Origin: Talpa occidentalis
Taxonomy: Eukaryota > Chordata > Mammalia > Eulipotyphla > Talpidae
DNA: 64,000 nucleotides
Assembly (NCBI RefSeq): GCF_014898055.3
Contig: NW_023604295.1
Location: forward strand, 140,336,676 to 140,400,675
Direction: 5' to 3'
Of this stretch, positions 24,235-35,797 are shown in pieces. The translations under genes and the position numbers were made by a program. Position 1 is the stretch's first letter. Every line of letters begins with the position of its first letter. Below the pieces are notes generated by a model. That model had not been told where the DNA came from, ran no database searches, and saw only the letters and a list, made by a program, of their open reading frames with translations.

Positions 24235-24477
24235 AAAGATTTATTTATTTATACAAGAACCAGGGTACAGGCCAGATGTGTGGGAGGGTGAGAAGATTCT
24301 CCAGAGACAGCGGGAAACAGAACAGGGAGAGTTATGAAATACACTGCTGAGGGGAGCAGTGAGCGAGACAGTAGAGGTCTGCCACGCCATGTGGGACCCT
24401 TGCTGGCTGCCTGGGAATACAACCGGCGCTGCTGAGGCTGCAGGCAGCTTCACAACGCTGCCCTCAACCACCTGAGC
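24235..24477 (-). mobile_element. tRNA-derived SINE, type A, 5'-truncated
   Basis: Antisense copy flanked by an 18-bp duplication CATTAAATGCCATTTTTT (from 24216; 24478-24495). The head stops at CAACCACCTGAG, so roughly the first 16 nt of the element (GGGCCTCCCTGGTGGC) are missing even though the duplication is intact. Truncation therefore happened at insertion. Confidence 0.92.
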
Positions 24478-24734
24478 CATTAAATGCCATTTTTTCCCTG
24501 ATCCAACCCAATATCCTATAAGCAACAATGGAGCTACTTTGTATATATTATGTATATTTATACACATTCCTCCTATGAAACAAACACTTATGTGGGGCAA
24601 TTTGATTAGATCAAAAGAGAAATGATACTAACAGTTTATATTACAATACTGAATAGATCAATATAGTGATAAGCAAATAAATCTGCATGCAATAGACAGT
24701 TGATAAAAATATGTAGCATGAAAATAAATGTTAA

Positions 24735-25005
24735 GGGCCTCCCTGGTGATGCAAGGGGCTAAGCACTGCACTATGAAGCAATCTACAGCCTCTGTAGCAT
24801 GAGTTCGATCCCCCGGCCGGCCAGGGGAAAATCAACATGGCGCAGCAGACCTCTCCTGTCTCGCCCGCTGCTCCCCTCAGCAGTGTATTTCAGTAGATCT
24901 GCCTGTTCTGTTCCCCACTCTGTCTCTGGTGGATCCTCTCACCCCCTGCATCTCTGGCCTATACCCCATCTCTTGTATGCATAAATAAAGAAATCTTAAA
25001 AAAAA
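24735..25005 (+). mobile_element. tRNA-derived SINE, type A
   Basis: Head GGGCCTCCCTGGTGATGCA, B box GTTCGATCCCC intact, tail GCATAAATAAAGAAATCTT. Duplication GAAAATAAATGTTAA (24720-24734) against GAAAATAAATGCTAA (25006-25020). Confidence 0.95.
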
Positions 25006-25020
25006 GAAAATAAATGCTAA

Positions 25021-26499
25021 TAACACTGTTTTACCTTGTATTCCCTATAAATATTAAAAATTCAATTCTTATTTAAAAATAAATAGCAATATTTTAAAAA
25101 GGTGTGAAAACCTCTCATAAAATGACACTTATCCAACCAAGTTTGCTTTAATATTTTAATCAGAATATTCTTATCTTACTGAAACAAAAGAAGCATGTTA
25201 ATATTTTTCTTACTAGAAAAAATAAAATGTGGTTTAACAAAACAAAGTAACATTATACCATGATTAATATAATGTGTGAACTCTGCTGACACATATATAA
25301 TCTATGAAATTATTTAATGCTATTTCCTCCAATTATTGCTTTTACTCATGATTCTCTGAATTTATCTTTATTGATTTGCTTATGTTTGTATTATCCAATT
25401 GATTTGTATAATGAATTTATTTTTATCTTATATTGTAATGGTAAAGACTGACAAATGTGTAAGCACCCTTATCTAATTTTAAAGAAAGTGTGTTTATGTT
25501 TCCAAAGATCTTTTTTGCAGTTTTTTTTTCCTTTACTTCTAAAAGTTGACTTCTTTTGATGATCCTTTATGACAGTTTTTTATTACTCTCCAGAATTTAC
25601 AGCTTCTTGTACATGTTCACTAAAAGCTAAACTTTAATACTGTCCATTCACTCTCATTTGAAATATTAGTAGTTGTGACACTTGTTTGTCAAATACTGTT
25701 TCAAAATATGATGGTCATTATATCACCCACACTTCTTAAGTCTGTAGGTTGCTTTGATTTAGAGACTAGATTTTCTGATGAGTGATTTATGAACAATTGA
25801 ATTCAAGTTCATATATACAGGGAGTTTAATGAAATTAAATATTTGTCAGAGGCTTTTTCTTTTTATGTTCATCTTGAAATTAGATGATTTTCTGCAATTT
25901 AAGGTGGAGCTCAAAAATATCCATCAGGATAAGACTGTAACTTATCATAACTTTACTTTTATATTTTTGTTTAAGAAGGCAATTTATTTACTTTTTCTCC
26001 CCCCAAATTACGATGGTAACTTATTACAAGACTCTAAAGTACATCTCAGATTCAATAATAATATTGTCTTTAAAGAAAATATCTTTGAACATGGGACTTT
26101 ATGGATAATCAAAGAAATTCTGGGAAATCATAAGTTCATATAATTGGCTTTGGTTTTCCAAAAGATTTTATGTTATAGCTACAAAAATAAAATTCCCTAA
26201 ATGCACAGTATAAAGTATCATGTTATTTCTGTAGTTTAATGACTCTGTCAACTGACATCCTCAAATATGCATACCATTATCCTGTTTCTCTGTGTTGATG
26301 ACATTCTCATTAAACTATTATTATTTCTTGTCCTCTAGAAGCTGTGTTGAAATATGAATGCATTGCACTTGCCCATATGTCATTTGATGCCATTTCAAAA
26401 TATCTCTCCAAGAAATGAGTGAAATATTCGAACACAACAGAGAATCATTGTCATTTTTATTCCTTGAGACAAGACATACAGATCATCTAAAGAAGATTT
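25021..26499. other. Unassigned AT-rich spacer
   Basis: No recognised repeat. The 104-codon plus frame at 25829-26143 is rich in F/L/I/K/N as expected from AT-rich DNA, and no motif is visible. Confidence 0.5.
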
Positions 26500-26990
26500 A
26501 TTTTTACCCTTGACTAAAAAGTATAATTTGCATCGTTTACTAATGGGTTACGAATCACTGCCACAGTTTTGCACATCACATCACTGAGAAGGGTTTAACC
26601 TGCCACTAACACCAGCAGTTTCCTGTGAAGTTCAGCACACATTACCTGTGACCGGATAAGATCTCATCAGCAGACCATAATCTCTTGCTTGGGCAAGACT
26701 CTGAAACTACTTCAGTGAACATTGACTTCTCCACCTTTATGCCTGACGTATTTCACTATGGCACCACGAAAATCAGTTTATTTATGTTTAATGCATAGCA
26801 TCTGGCAGCCTGCCCCTCCACTGCAGTGCCCAACAGTTTATCAAATGTCAGGTTTGAAGTTATGTCGATAATACCTGTCTGTGGCTGATGCCCGCACAAT
26901 TGTCAATAGCTTGATCTTTGAAAATATCATCTTGGATACTGCTATCATTCACTCACATTTTATGCTTTTCATTTTAAAATAAAAATGTAT
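26500..26990. other. Less AT-rich block, candidate conserved non-coding element
   Basis: Stands out from its surroundings by more balanced base composition, scattered CpGs (GTGACCGGATAAG, TATGTCGATAATACC) and a CRE-like CTGACGTATTTC at about 26743-26754. No ORF of note. It ends near an AAAATAAAAATG word. Regulatory function is only a suggestion. Confidence 0.25.
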
Positions 26991-27720
26991 GACTCTTGAC
27001 TCCAGCTACCAAACACGTGAACATTTTTTTTCTTTTCAAATACCTCAGTATTTCTTAAAATAAAATATTTATCAAGATTATGTGAGTTTGAGTTTTTTTC
27101 TCAACATTAAAAAAAAAAATCCCTTGAACATCTGGCTTAGCAAACCCTAAGGGGGGAAAAAGAATTGCTGTCTATCATTTATAGTCTTGGTAATTTCGCA
27201 GGGTTTGAAATTTATTTTGATTGCACCGGACAATTTCAGCACACAATTTTTCATTCTTTGGTAGCATTGATCATTTTTAACACACAATTTTTCATTCATA
27301 AAGAAAAAGAAGAAAGAAGACTGGAACATATAGGAAAGGAAAAGAAAGCCTTTTTTATAAAAGTTTTTGTGTACTACTGGTTAAATCTGGCTTTGAAACA
27401 GAGCAATACAGGCAAGGGTAATTCCAGTAGGCAAAGCAACTTGTCAGCAGTAATGGGAGATCACAGAGTGATCAGGTGGCATTTATAGGGATGTTGGGAT
27501 TTATTAACTTGCTTAAATATTTACACTCTTAACAGAAATGGGTATGAACAGAAACCAGGCCTGAAGTATTTGTTATTTCTTTTTATATCATCTATTTATT
27601 CATGTGTTCTGAGTGCAAGAGCAACTCTTTGAAGTAACATTACCATAGGCCCAAACAGATTCTGAGAGGGGAATCCCTTCCTTCATTCATTGTGGGAACA
27701 AATAATATAGTACAGAAATT
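26991..27720. other. Unassigned AT-rich spacer
   Basis: Poly-T and poly-A runs near 27024 and 27109. Also two copies of a CACACAATTTTTCATTC word at about 27239 and 27280, a 41-bp-period partial duplication. Confidence 0.5.
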
Positions 27721-27873
27721 ACATGAAGACTAGGTCCTAGTATATGAAGTGTTTGTAGGTCCTAATACTTAAAGTGCATATAGACTAAATCCCGGTGCAT
27801 TATGTACACAAAGATTAAGTACTTTAACATGAAGTCTAGGTCTTAGTACATGAAGACTAGGTCCTAATACATA
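27721..27873. repeat. Degenerate tandem repeat (ACATGAAGACTAGGTCCTA unit)
   Basis: The 19-bp core occurs exactly at 27721-27739 and 27848-27866, with two changes at 27827-27845, and with more decayed versions between (TGTAGGTCCTAATACTT at about 27754). Period is about 21-30 bp and uneven. Looks like an old minisatellite. Confidence 0.75.
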
Positions 27874-29617
27874 AGGCTGGCCAGACAGTTCTGGGTTGGC
27901 TTTGTATCCTTAGTCACATCAGGTTCACGGAAAATTTTTCCCACTGACTAGGGTTTTGATTTAGAAAGAGGGCCTACCTTACGCCTCTTGAGGCAACCAT
28001 AATCATTCTTTGATGATGTACAGGATGATTGTGCTATTTTTCTATTTTCTAAAATGCCATACATAGCTTTAAAACTATAAATAAGTTTCAAACTGCAACA
28101 GCCTTTTGAAATTTGAGAAGAAACCCAAGTCTTTCCATGTAATTTGTACACTCATATGTCCTTTTATCCTGCAGTGACTTCACCAGTTCTAGTTGTTCTT
28201 AACTCTGAGAAACTTACATTCCCAAACTTTCCCTACACCTGCTATGGACCTCTCTCATTCCTGTAGTTTGTCCATAAACACAGACTAAATTTTTTCTGAC
28301 ATCCCACTAGGGAAGTCATATTTACTTTCCCTTGTCTTCTGTCCTTCAGACTTCTTCTAAAGAAAACGTGAAAAGGTAGAACTAAACTAGAGTGAGAGCT
28401 GTTTGAAAAAATGCCCAGTTACAACTATCAAGTTTCGAATTAGCCATACGTTCCCTTAGTTTATGTAGCTCACTTTGCAATGCCAGAATATTGCAGAACT
28501 CAACTAATTCCCAGTTTAGGAATATTAAAAAACTCCTTGTTATAAATCCCTGTTTTTTTTTTCTTTCATGTTTTTTTAATCATTTTCTTTTTCCTAGAAT
28601 ATCCTCTCAAAAATGTATGTGTGGGGGTGGAAGACGGCTACATGGGGGCAGTATTATCCACTGGAAACAGCAGGCTGTACAAAGGTTAATTTTTTCTCCT
28701 CTCTCCCATCTTTTCTCTCAGCTTGTACACTCCCTATTTGATATTTATCTTTGAAAAGACATGTGTGTCATTCACTGACAATTACGTACACATTTCTATT
28801 AAACATTCAACATCACTGAAGTCTGACCCAAAGAAACCAACCAGCATATTGGTAAATATACTAATACTTTTCATTCTGAGAGTCAGTTCTTCACTTCTGA
28901 AGGAGCAGTCACCTCAGAGCTCCAGGGAACATATATGATTTGGAATTCTAAATATATTAAGTTAATTTAACATCCTTTTATATTTCTCATTACTTCTCTA
29001 CTCCACCATCTTCCATCTCAGTCTTTAAGCACACACTCTATGCTCTCCACTCTTACAACCCACATTTTTCCCTCCAGCAAAACTTATATCCCATCTTCCC
29101 TTCCTACTTGGGATTCTGAAAAGGTTAAGATTATTGTCAGTAAGTCCACTTCTCTATTTCTTCACTTTCCTTCACTTTCCTTAACCAAGGTAATCATTCA
29201 ACCCAAACTCATCAATTAAATTAAAGTTAATGATATCCTACTAAATTCCTAAATTTGTAACCTTAAAAACACACCATTTCTGAAAGTCCATTTAGTGGGT
29301 ATCCAAGATGTAATTCTTCCTGTTTTAATTTCTAGAATATAATGCTTTTGCATAGAGCCTCACATTTTCCCCCTCATACTCTTAACACAATCTTCCTCCA
29401 TACTATCCAGTTGAATAGCAGAGCAAGATCACTGTTTTGATTTTTTTCTCTTTTGTATAAGTTTATTGGTAACACATTACTTTTCTCTCAAACACACATG
29501 TTTCCTCATTTCCTACCAATTTTTACTGTGAAGGGAGCTTCATTTCAGGCTTGAAATCTAAGAGTTAGTGTGACATTAGAGAACATTATTCCCTGACCTT
29601 CAAATTCAGTCATTGTA
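27874..29617. other. Unassigned spacer
   Basis: No firm repeat. Pyrimidine-rich from about 28980 to 29200, possibly the outer part of an L2 in the same direction as the one at 29920. Confidence 0.45.
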
Positions 29618-29868
29618 GGGTGTCCCTGGTGGTGTAGGAGTAAAGCCTCAGCACTATCAAGCTATCACCACTGTGGTCTGAGTTTGACCCTCCAGGAGGG
29701 AGCTGCCCACATAGTGCAGCAGACCACTCTTGTCTCGCCTGCTGCTCCCCTCAGCAGTGTATTTCAGTAGATCCACCTGTTCACTCTGTCTTTGTTGAAT
29801 CTGCTCACTCTCCACACCTCTGGCAGACACCCCTGTTCTTCTATGTATAAATAAATCTTTAAAAAAAT
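29618..29868 (+). mobile_element. tRNA-derived SINE, type A, old
   Basis: Head GGGTGTCCCTGGTGGTGTA is decayed and the B box is lost (GAGTTTGACCCTCC). TTCCCCA is deleted from the CTGTTCACTCTGTC section. Tail GTATAAATAAATCTTT. No convincing target duplication. Confidence 0.9.
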
Positions 29869-29919
29869 AATGTATGCATGTTTATTTTACTTCTTAAATA
29901 TTGCATATATACCTCCAGT

Positions 29920-30045
29920 TGCTGAACATTAACTCCCTTTAGCCGGGGATTCATCATTCCCCACCTCCTAGTCTATTGCTGTAGTCTCCTACTTGGTCTT
30001 TCAAACTTCATAGCGATCTCTTTGAAACCATTCTCTGCATAAGAA
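29920..30045 (+). repeat. L2 fragment
   Basis: CTCCTAGTCTATTGCTGTAG, TCTCCTACTTGGTCTTTCA and AGCGATCTCTTTGAAACC match the order of an L2 sense segment. Confidence 0.5.
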
Positions 30046-30091
30046 CTAATATTTTAAAATATTTTTTTCTTATCTCAAGGGTACTATAGCA

Positions 30092-30235
30092 ACACTTTGC
30101 AAATCATGGTTGAAAGAGATATTGCATCAGAATGATCTATAGTAGCTGCTAATAATACAGACAGTAGGCCCCAGGTAAGAATCTGTGAGAAAAGATTCCA
30201 GGTATTTGAATTTTAAAATGTGCACACTAAAGATT
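30092..30235 (+). mobile_element. MER5-like hAT (Charlie) fragment
   Basis: GCAACACTTTGCAAATCATG, CATCAGAATGATC, TAGGCCCCAGGTAAGAATCTG, TATTTGAATTTTAA and GTGCACACTAAAG follow the order of a MER5-type element. Confidence 0.5.
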
Positions 30236-31799
30236 ATCATCTAGGCGATATCATTGCTCTTCTCACCTAGTGGCAATAGTCCCACAGAGTGATAAAACTC
30301 TTCAAATTTTGTACACTAATTCACTGTGCTATAAAAAAAGAAAATATTAGAATGTCAATATTTATTCATATATTATCTAAAGGAAATTATATAGCATATT
30401 TATTGCTGTTTAATATAATAATTAAAACAGGATACACACCTGACCTATTTCAGATACTGCTATGTTAAGGACAGTAAAATTCAGGTCACTAAAATTTTTC
30501 TTAGCAGATTTCAATGTATTGGAAGTTAAGTGGATAAAAAGGACTGCATTTTCTATTGTAGATAAATGACATTTCAAAGTAGCCAAATGATTTTATAGTG
30601 TTTCTTAAACAAAAGTCAAGTTGAATTTATTCATTTGTGAGTACAATTTGATGACAATTACTACCTTTCTGCAATTAAGTTTTTTCCATACTCTAACAAA
30701 AATAATATTGATAATATAATTGGATCTTAAAAGGAAGTCTACAAAATATTCAGCATTTTGAAAGTCCATTTGAAATATAGAATTCAATATTTTCCTGTTA
30801 AATCTGATCAAATGCAAATATCATTCCTAGAGATATTTAAGTTGATGAAAAAATCAAGATGAGTGTGTCCATCAACCATGTGTCCATAACACAAATATAA
30901 AATATTTTAGAATGAACACATTTTGTAAAGAAATGAAATAGAACAAATTAAATATGTTTTTAAATGTCTCTATTTTATCCCATTATTAGACTGAACTACT
31001 TTATGAAATATACACCATTTTTAGCTTATGTTAGCAAAGCCACAGACATATTAAATTTATCAATAAATCATATATAGTTATATTGACAAAATTTTACTAA
31101 TGTTAGTTTTGATTCAGAAATATTGATATTTGCAACCATTTCTTGAGTGTTATGGAATTGAAACCTTCCTTTGATTTCTTAGATTAAGCTAACCTTTGTT
31201 TTTGATGACAAGCTCGACTTTGACTGTAAATGCTTTTTAATCCACTTTCATACAGAGATTAAATAACCAGATATTTCATTCCATATTTAATTACACAGTA
31301 TTTGTTCTGACATGTTCACTCTCTTCCCGTCTCTCCAAAATAGTCATTCATTATTTAGTACATAACATAACCACAACTACCATGTCATCAAACCCACTGA
31401 TATTCTTCATGCCTCTTATTCTTGATTATTCAGAAGCATTGTCAACTCACCCATTTCCTTCAAACACTACTTCCTTAGCTCTCCTAGCTGACACTATTTT
31501 TTGTTTCACTCCTATATCTTTGGCTATCTCTGTTACTCCAGTGCTTTTGCTATCTTTTCTTCTTCTATTTAGGATTACATGTCAACATTTTTGGCAAGAG
31601 GAGTTCATCCATTATCTTCTTCTCTTATTAGATAATAACTTCCATTCATTCATTCCTGTGGTTTCACATATCATTTGTATATGGATGGTTTACTGTGTTT
31701 TTAGACTACACAGCTGCTCTAAATTACAAGTCTGGAAAGCCAAATATTATACAACAACTCAAACTGACACATGAAAGACTTCTCAAACTAAAAGCTGCT
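30236..31799. other. Unassigned AT-rich spacer
   Basis: The 130-codon plus frame at 31382-31774 is L/S/F-rich over a pyrimidine-rich segment. It likely belongs to the upstream part of the adjacent L2; there is no gene-like motif. Confidence 0.45.
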
Positions 31800-31930
31800 C
31801 AAAAAATAAAATTCTAACTCGCCCCTGTCCTCATCCACCATGTTAAGTGCTGTTCTGATGGTCCAACTATTTGTGAATTTTATCCCCATTTACCTTGAAA
31901 TGTAAGCCAGAAATCTCAGAATCATTCTTG

Positions 31931-32197
31931 TTTTTTTTATGATTTATTTATGCATACAAGAACTGGGGTACCGGCCAGAGGTGTGTGGGGTAAGAGGATT
32001 CACCAGAGACAGAGCGGGGAGCAGAACAGGCAGATCTGCTGAAAAACACTGCTGAGGGGAGCAGCGGGCGAGACAGGAGAGGTCTGCTGCACCATGTGGG
32101 TATCTCCCTGGCAGGCCGGACATCAAACTCTTGCTACAGAGGCTGCAGACAGCTTCAAAGTGCTGTGCTTTAACTCTTTGCGCCACCAGGGAGGTCC
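31931..32197 (-). mobile_element. tRNA-derived SINE, type A, inside L2
   Basis: Antisense, ATGATTTATTTATGCATACAAG tail region to CGCCACCAGGGAGGTCC head. Target duplication CTCAGAATCATTCTTG (31915-31930) against CTCAGAGTCATTCTTG (32198-32213), one mismatch. Confidence 0.94.
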
Positions 32198-32427
32198 CTC
32201 AGAGTCATTCTTGATCTCCTCATTTCTACATCCAGTACATTCCAAAATCTATCATTCTCTTCTAAGTATATTAGAACTCTGGAGTTCTCTCAATTCCAAA
32301 GGCAACATACTCATACACGCCACTATTCTCTCTCACTTGACCAAGCACAATATAGTGTAGAAGGCTTTCTTACTATGACTTTTATCCTTCGGCAACATAT
32401 TTGCTACACTGAAAGGCAGCAATAATT

Positions 32428-32466
32428 AAAAAAAAAACAAAAACAAAAAACAAACAAAAAAAACCT
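32428..32466. repeat. A-rich (CAAA)n tract
   Basis: Runs of A with interspersed C. Confidence 0.8.
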
Positions 32467-32533
32467 TTGATAGTCCCATTGTTTTGAAGATAAAGACAAA
32501 TCTCTTGAATGTGCTCTTTAAGATCCTGCATAG

Positions 32534-32809
32534 TCAGGCCTCCCTGGTGGCACAGTGGTTAAAGTCTCAGTGCTTTCAAGCTATTGCCAGCCTTGCGGCA
32601 TGAATTCAATACCCAGACAGGGTGCAGACCCACATGGCACAGCAGACCTCTCCTGACTCACCCACTGCTCCACTCAGCAGTGTATTTCAGTCATTCTGCC
32701 TGTTCTGCTCCCCACTCTGTCTCTGGTGAATCATCTCATCCCACCACACCTCTGGCCTACAACCCAGCTCTTGTATGCATAAATAAATAAAATAAATCTT
32801 AAAAAAAAA
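32534..32809 (+). mobile_element. tRNA-derived SINE, type A, inside L2
   Basis: Head AGGCCTCCCTGGTGGCACA, tail GCATAAATAAATAAAATAAATCTT plus A10. Target duplication ATCCTGCATAG (32523-32533; 32810-32820), perfect. Confidence 0.94.
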
Positions 32810-33597
32810 ATCCTGCATAGCCTACCTCTTCCCGCTCTTCACCCACACGTTTGACTGCTCTATTTTACACTCCAGGTACTCTCTTTCTTACCATTGTCCC
32901 TTTCCACATAGGATCCCTGTGATTTATAACACTTTCTTTCCTAATGCCTCCCATTTCACCTCTTTATACCCAACACTTCTTTCGGTTCCTAGCTTAATAG
33001 CCTTTCCCAAGGAGGGAATTTTCTGATCTGTTTGACCAAAACACTGCCTTCACTACAAGAGAGAAAACTGGTTTCAGTTTTGAAGCCATAGTAGAGATGT
33101 GTTCTGCACACAGAAGACACACAACAAGTCTGTTGTGTAACTGAATAAGCTCTTATAAAACCATGAACCTCTCCACCACAGCATTTATCTTAATCCTAAT
33201 TATGGTTATTCATATAATTATTTAACCATTGTCTGCCCTCTGAAAATTAGCCCCTTGTAGGTAGAAACTGCATTATTTTTTAGTCCATTATAGTGTTCCA
33301 GCAATAAAGACATTGAATTTCTCAGAGTAAATGTTTTGCAAATAATGGTCAGTGACTAAATAGTGCCTGCAAAATGAAAGTGTGAGTTATCCCTCAAAAG
33401 TATTTTCTTATATTCTGACAAGAAATGTAACAATCTAAGTTTGACTGGAAGATTTTACAAAGTTTTCTAATAATGTAAAGAAATATATCAGATCTACTTT
33501 GACCCCATTTGTTCAGAGGTGTATCTATCTCAAATCTCTCAAATGAAAAATTGCCCTGAGGGCTTAAAAAAGACTAAAATACTTATTTTGTCATTTG

Positions 33598-33694
33598 ATG
33601 AAAGAAGAAAGGTAATATTCAAAGACTCCTAACATTCTCTATATGATCAAGAATTCAGAAGTACATGCTAGAAGAATGAATATAAAATATTAAT
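33598..33694 (+). repeat. Direct duplication, copy 1 of 2
   Basis: A 97-bp segment recurs at 34600-34696 in the same orientation with about six substitutions (roughly 94% identity) and no gaps. The shared core includes CTATATGATCAAGAATTCAG. Offset is 1002 bp. Not recognised as a known repeat. Confidence 0.9.
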
Positions 33695-34599
33695 GATTTG
33701 TGATAAGTTTATCCAAGTTAAGTATCAAGTAATTTAATAATTCTCTTTTCTCAAGTCATATATGTATTGTTGAGAGAAAGAGAGAAAAAGGGAGAGGAGA
33801 GACAAGAAAAATAAAAATGAAAAGGTAAAGGTCACTCACTAATGGTATATATTTATGTAGAATTTAGATTATACAGCGAGTAAGTAAAAATTCATCTTTA
33901 ATGGCTTATTAGGGTATTATCAGGGGGAAACAGGAACTGAGAACATTTGACTCAGTGAATATTATGGGAAAGCAGACAGCAAGCACAAGTAAATAAAATA
34001 CACAAACACACAAGAAGCTCAAGAGATGTAAAAGCAGAAAAAAAAGATGGGGCAAACATGTCTAGTAACTTATATAAGCCAATCTCCATGTCATTCTCAA
34101 TCAATTGAGGGTAAAAGTGATAAGCTGAGGGTAAATAAACTTTTATTTTTCTATATTCAGTTTAAAGTAATACAGGTTAGGTATTTTTCCTTATTCTTGA
34201 AAGAAGAAAAGTAAATTGTTTTGCTTTCATATGTGAAATTCATTTTCTTTCTCTTCAACTGTACTGGAAACAATGCACTTACTTACAAACCCAGTATAAT
34301 ATTTCTTAAAACTCTGCCTGTCTGTAATAACAGAAATAATGGGTTTTATCCATTCTCCTGCTCTAAAATCATCACAGTTATAGCATGGAGAGTAAAATGA
34401 AAAATTCTAGTATTCTTACTTGACTTCCCAACCTTTGTGATAAATCTGCTTGTATATTACACAAAATTAAAGAAATGATACTCTGTCAATAATATTTATT
34501 CAGTTATGTAATCATTTTTCAAATAAATATGTACTAGGTGACTCTGGTGTCAATATCTGTTCACTACTATGAGATCAAAATATGGGGATTAACACATTT
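33695..34599. other. Sequence between the two duplication copies
   Basis: About 905 bp with no recognised repeat, apart from a purine-rich GAGAAAGAGAGAAAAAGGGA stretch at about 33773-33830. Confidence 0.5.
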
Positions 34600-34696
34600 A
34601 TGGAAGAAGAAAGGTAATACTCAAAGATTCCTAAAATTCTCTATATGATCAAGAATTCAGAAGTACATGTTAGAAGAATGAATATAAAGTATTAAT
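34600..34696 (+). repeat. Direct duplication, copy 2 of 2
   Basis: Counterpart of 33598-33694. It ends where an AT-rich ATTAATATATAATATTAG run leads into the CCAAT/TATA block. Confidence 0.9.
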
Positions 34697-34719
34697 ATTA
34701 ATATATAATATTAGTGAGG

Positions 34720-35045
34720 AGGCATCGACAGTAGTGGTGGTCTCTCTCCCAGTTGCTCCGCCACAAGCCAGTTGGCTGTGGCTCCTCAGAGCCCAGCAAC
34801 CACCTTTGTGTGAGTACTACCTGGATCATGGAGTGGGCCAATCAGGGGCAAGCCACAAGCTGATTGGTGCTAAATGGTTCAGTCAGCCACAGGATTGGAA
34901 AAGGGTCCAATCAGACTTGTGGGTGGGACACCCTGAAAGGATATAAGCCAGGCTTGAGGGACTTTGTTCCAGCCTTGGGAGAAAGAAGAAGACAGAAGAC
35001 TCCATTCCTGTCCTTCGAAGAAAGAAGTGTGATAGTTTTAGGTAA
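34720..35045 (+). promoter_or_regulatory. Promoter-like or LTR-like block: four CCAAT boxes and a TATA box
   Basis: GC-richer than its surroundings. CCAATCAG occurs at 34838-34845 and 34907-34914; inverted ATTGG at 34863-34867 and 34894-34898. GATATAAG at 34940-34947 (TATAA 34942-34946) follows at the right distance to be a core promoter. Three internal repeats, GCCACAAGCCAGTTGG (34760-34775), GCCACAAGCTGATTGG (34852-34867) and GCCACAGGATTGG (34886-34898), each end on a CCAAT-type core. A hairpin lies at 34760-34782 within a longer palindrome 34752-34800. Downstream AG/GTAATAAGT at about 35040 could act as a splice donor. Consistent with a solo LTR U3/R or an orphan promoter; no TG...CA ends or target duplication found. 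Confidence 0.5.
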
Positions 35046-35784
35046 TAAGTGGATTGAGAATGAAGGAAATAAGTACAACTTGAAGGTTTATAAACTGAAC
35101 ATCTGTTTGAGTGGCCAGTAACTTTAACAGCACAGAGAAACACAAATGAGTAATAAAGATGCTGGGTGTTAAAGAAGCTAGGAGGTCACCTCTGATGAGG
35201 TGCTCAGAAAAGGACGATGCAGAGATCTAGAGACACAGATCCTGATGTATGAGGCAGGAAGAGGAACTTTTAAACAACACATGTAGACAGTGTTTAAATA
35301 AGTGAGATCAAGCAATACTACAAAAAATTCAAATGATTAAGAATTAAAATAATTCACTGGGTTTAGAATTTTGAGGTGGCAAATTTTGCAAACTACTGAC
35401 CTAATGATATAGTGTCTCTTAGCCATAAAGAATACAGGCAGTGAGAAAATCTAAGGTCAAAGATTAGGACTAGGGCAAAACAATCATTCAATCAAGTTGC
35501 CAAAATCACTGATGGTGTGAACAGACTAGTATATGTAAACAGGAAAAAATCAGATATGCAAATAAAAGATGGGAACTTGGAATACAACCTGAGTGAAACA
35601 ATTCAGGAAAAGCTGGAAGGAGAAGAAGGAACTATTTCATGCTCTGGTGTGACAAAACTACAGCAGTTTTTACAGCTTTTGAGTGTCTTTGGGAAGGAAT
35701 GTGGAGACAATAGTGGTCTCAGCTAACACATTTCCATAGAGGAAAAATATGAACATAATGTAGAGTTATATAATTCTATTCCTT
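35046..35784. other. Unassigned spacer downstream of promoter-like block
   Basis: Purine-rich. A 69-codon plus frame (35517-35726) has no recognised motif. Confidence 0.45.
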
Positions 35785-35797
35785 TAGGAGCATATTC

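Larger units (their letters stand above)
31800..33360 (+). repeat. L2 element, sense, interrupted by two SINEs
   Basis: Word order follows L2: TGATCTCCTCATTTCTACA and CCAGTACATTCCAAAATC, then TCCTGCATAG-TAGCCTACCTC across the second SINE, then TTTGACTGCTCTATTTTACACTC. The 3' end shows TTTAACCATTGTCTGCCCTC, TAGCCCCTTGTAGGTAG and a terminal AAATGTTTTGCAAATAATGG. The SINE insertions date after this copy. Confidence 0.6.

Noticed and set aside
31382..31774. 130-codon plus-strand ORF
   Set aside because: Pyrimidine-rich L/S/F-biased frame next to L2 sequence; no domain.
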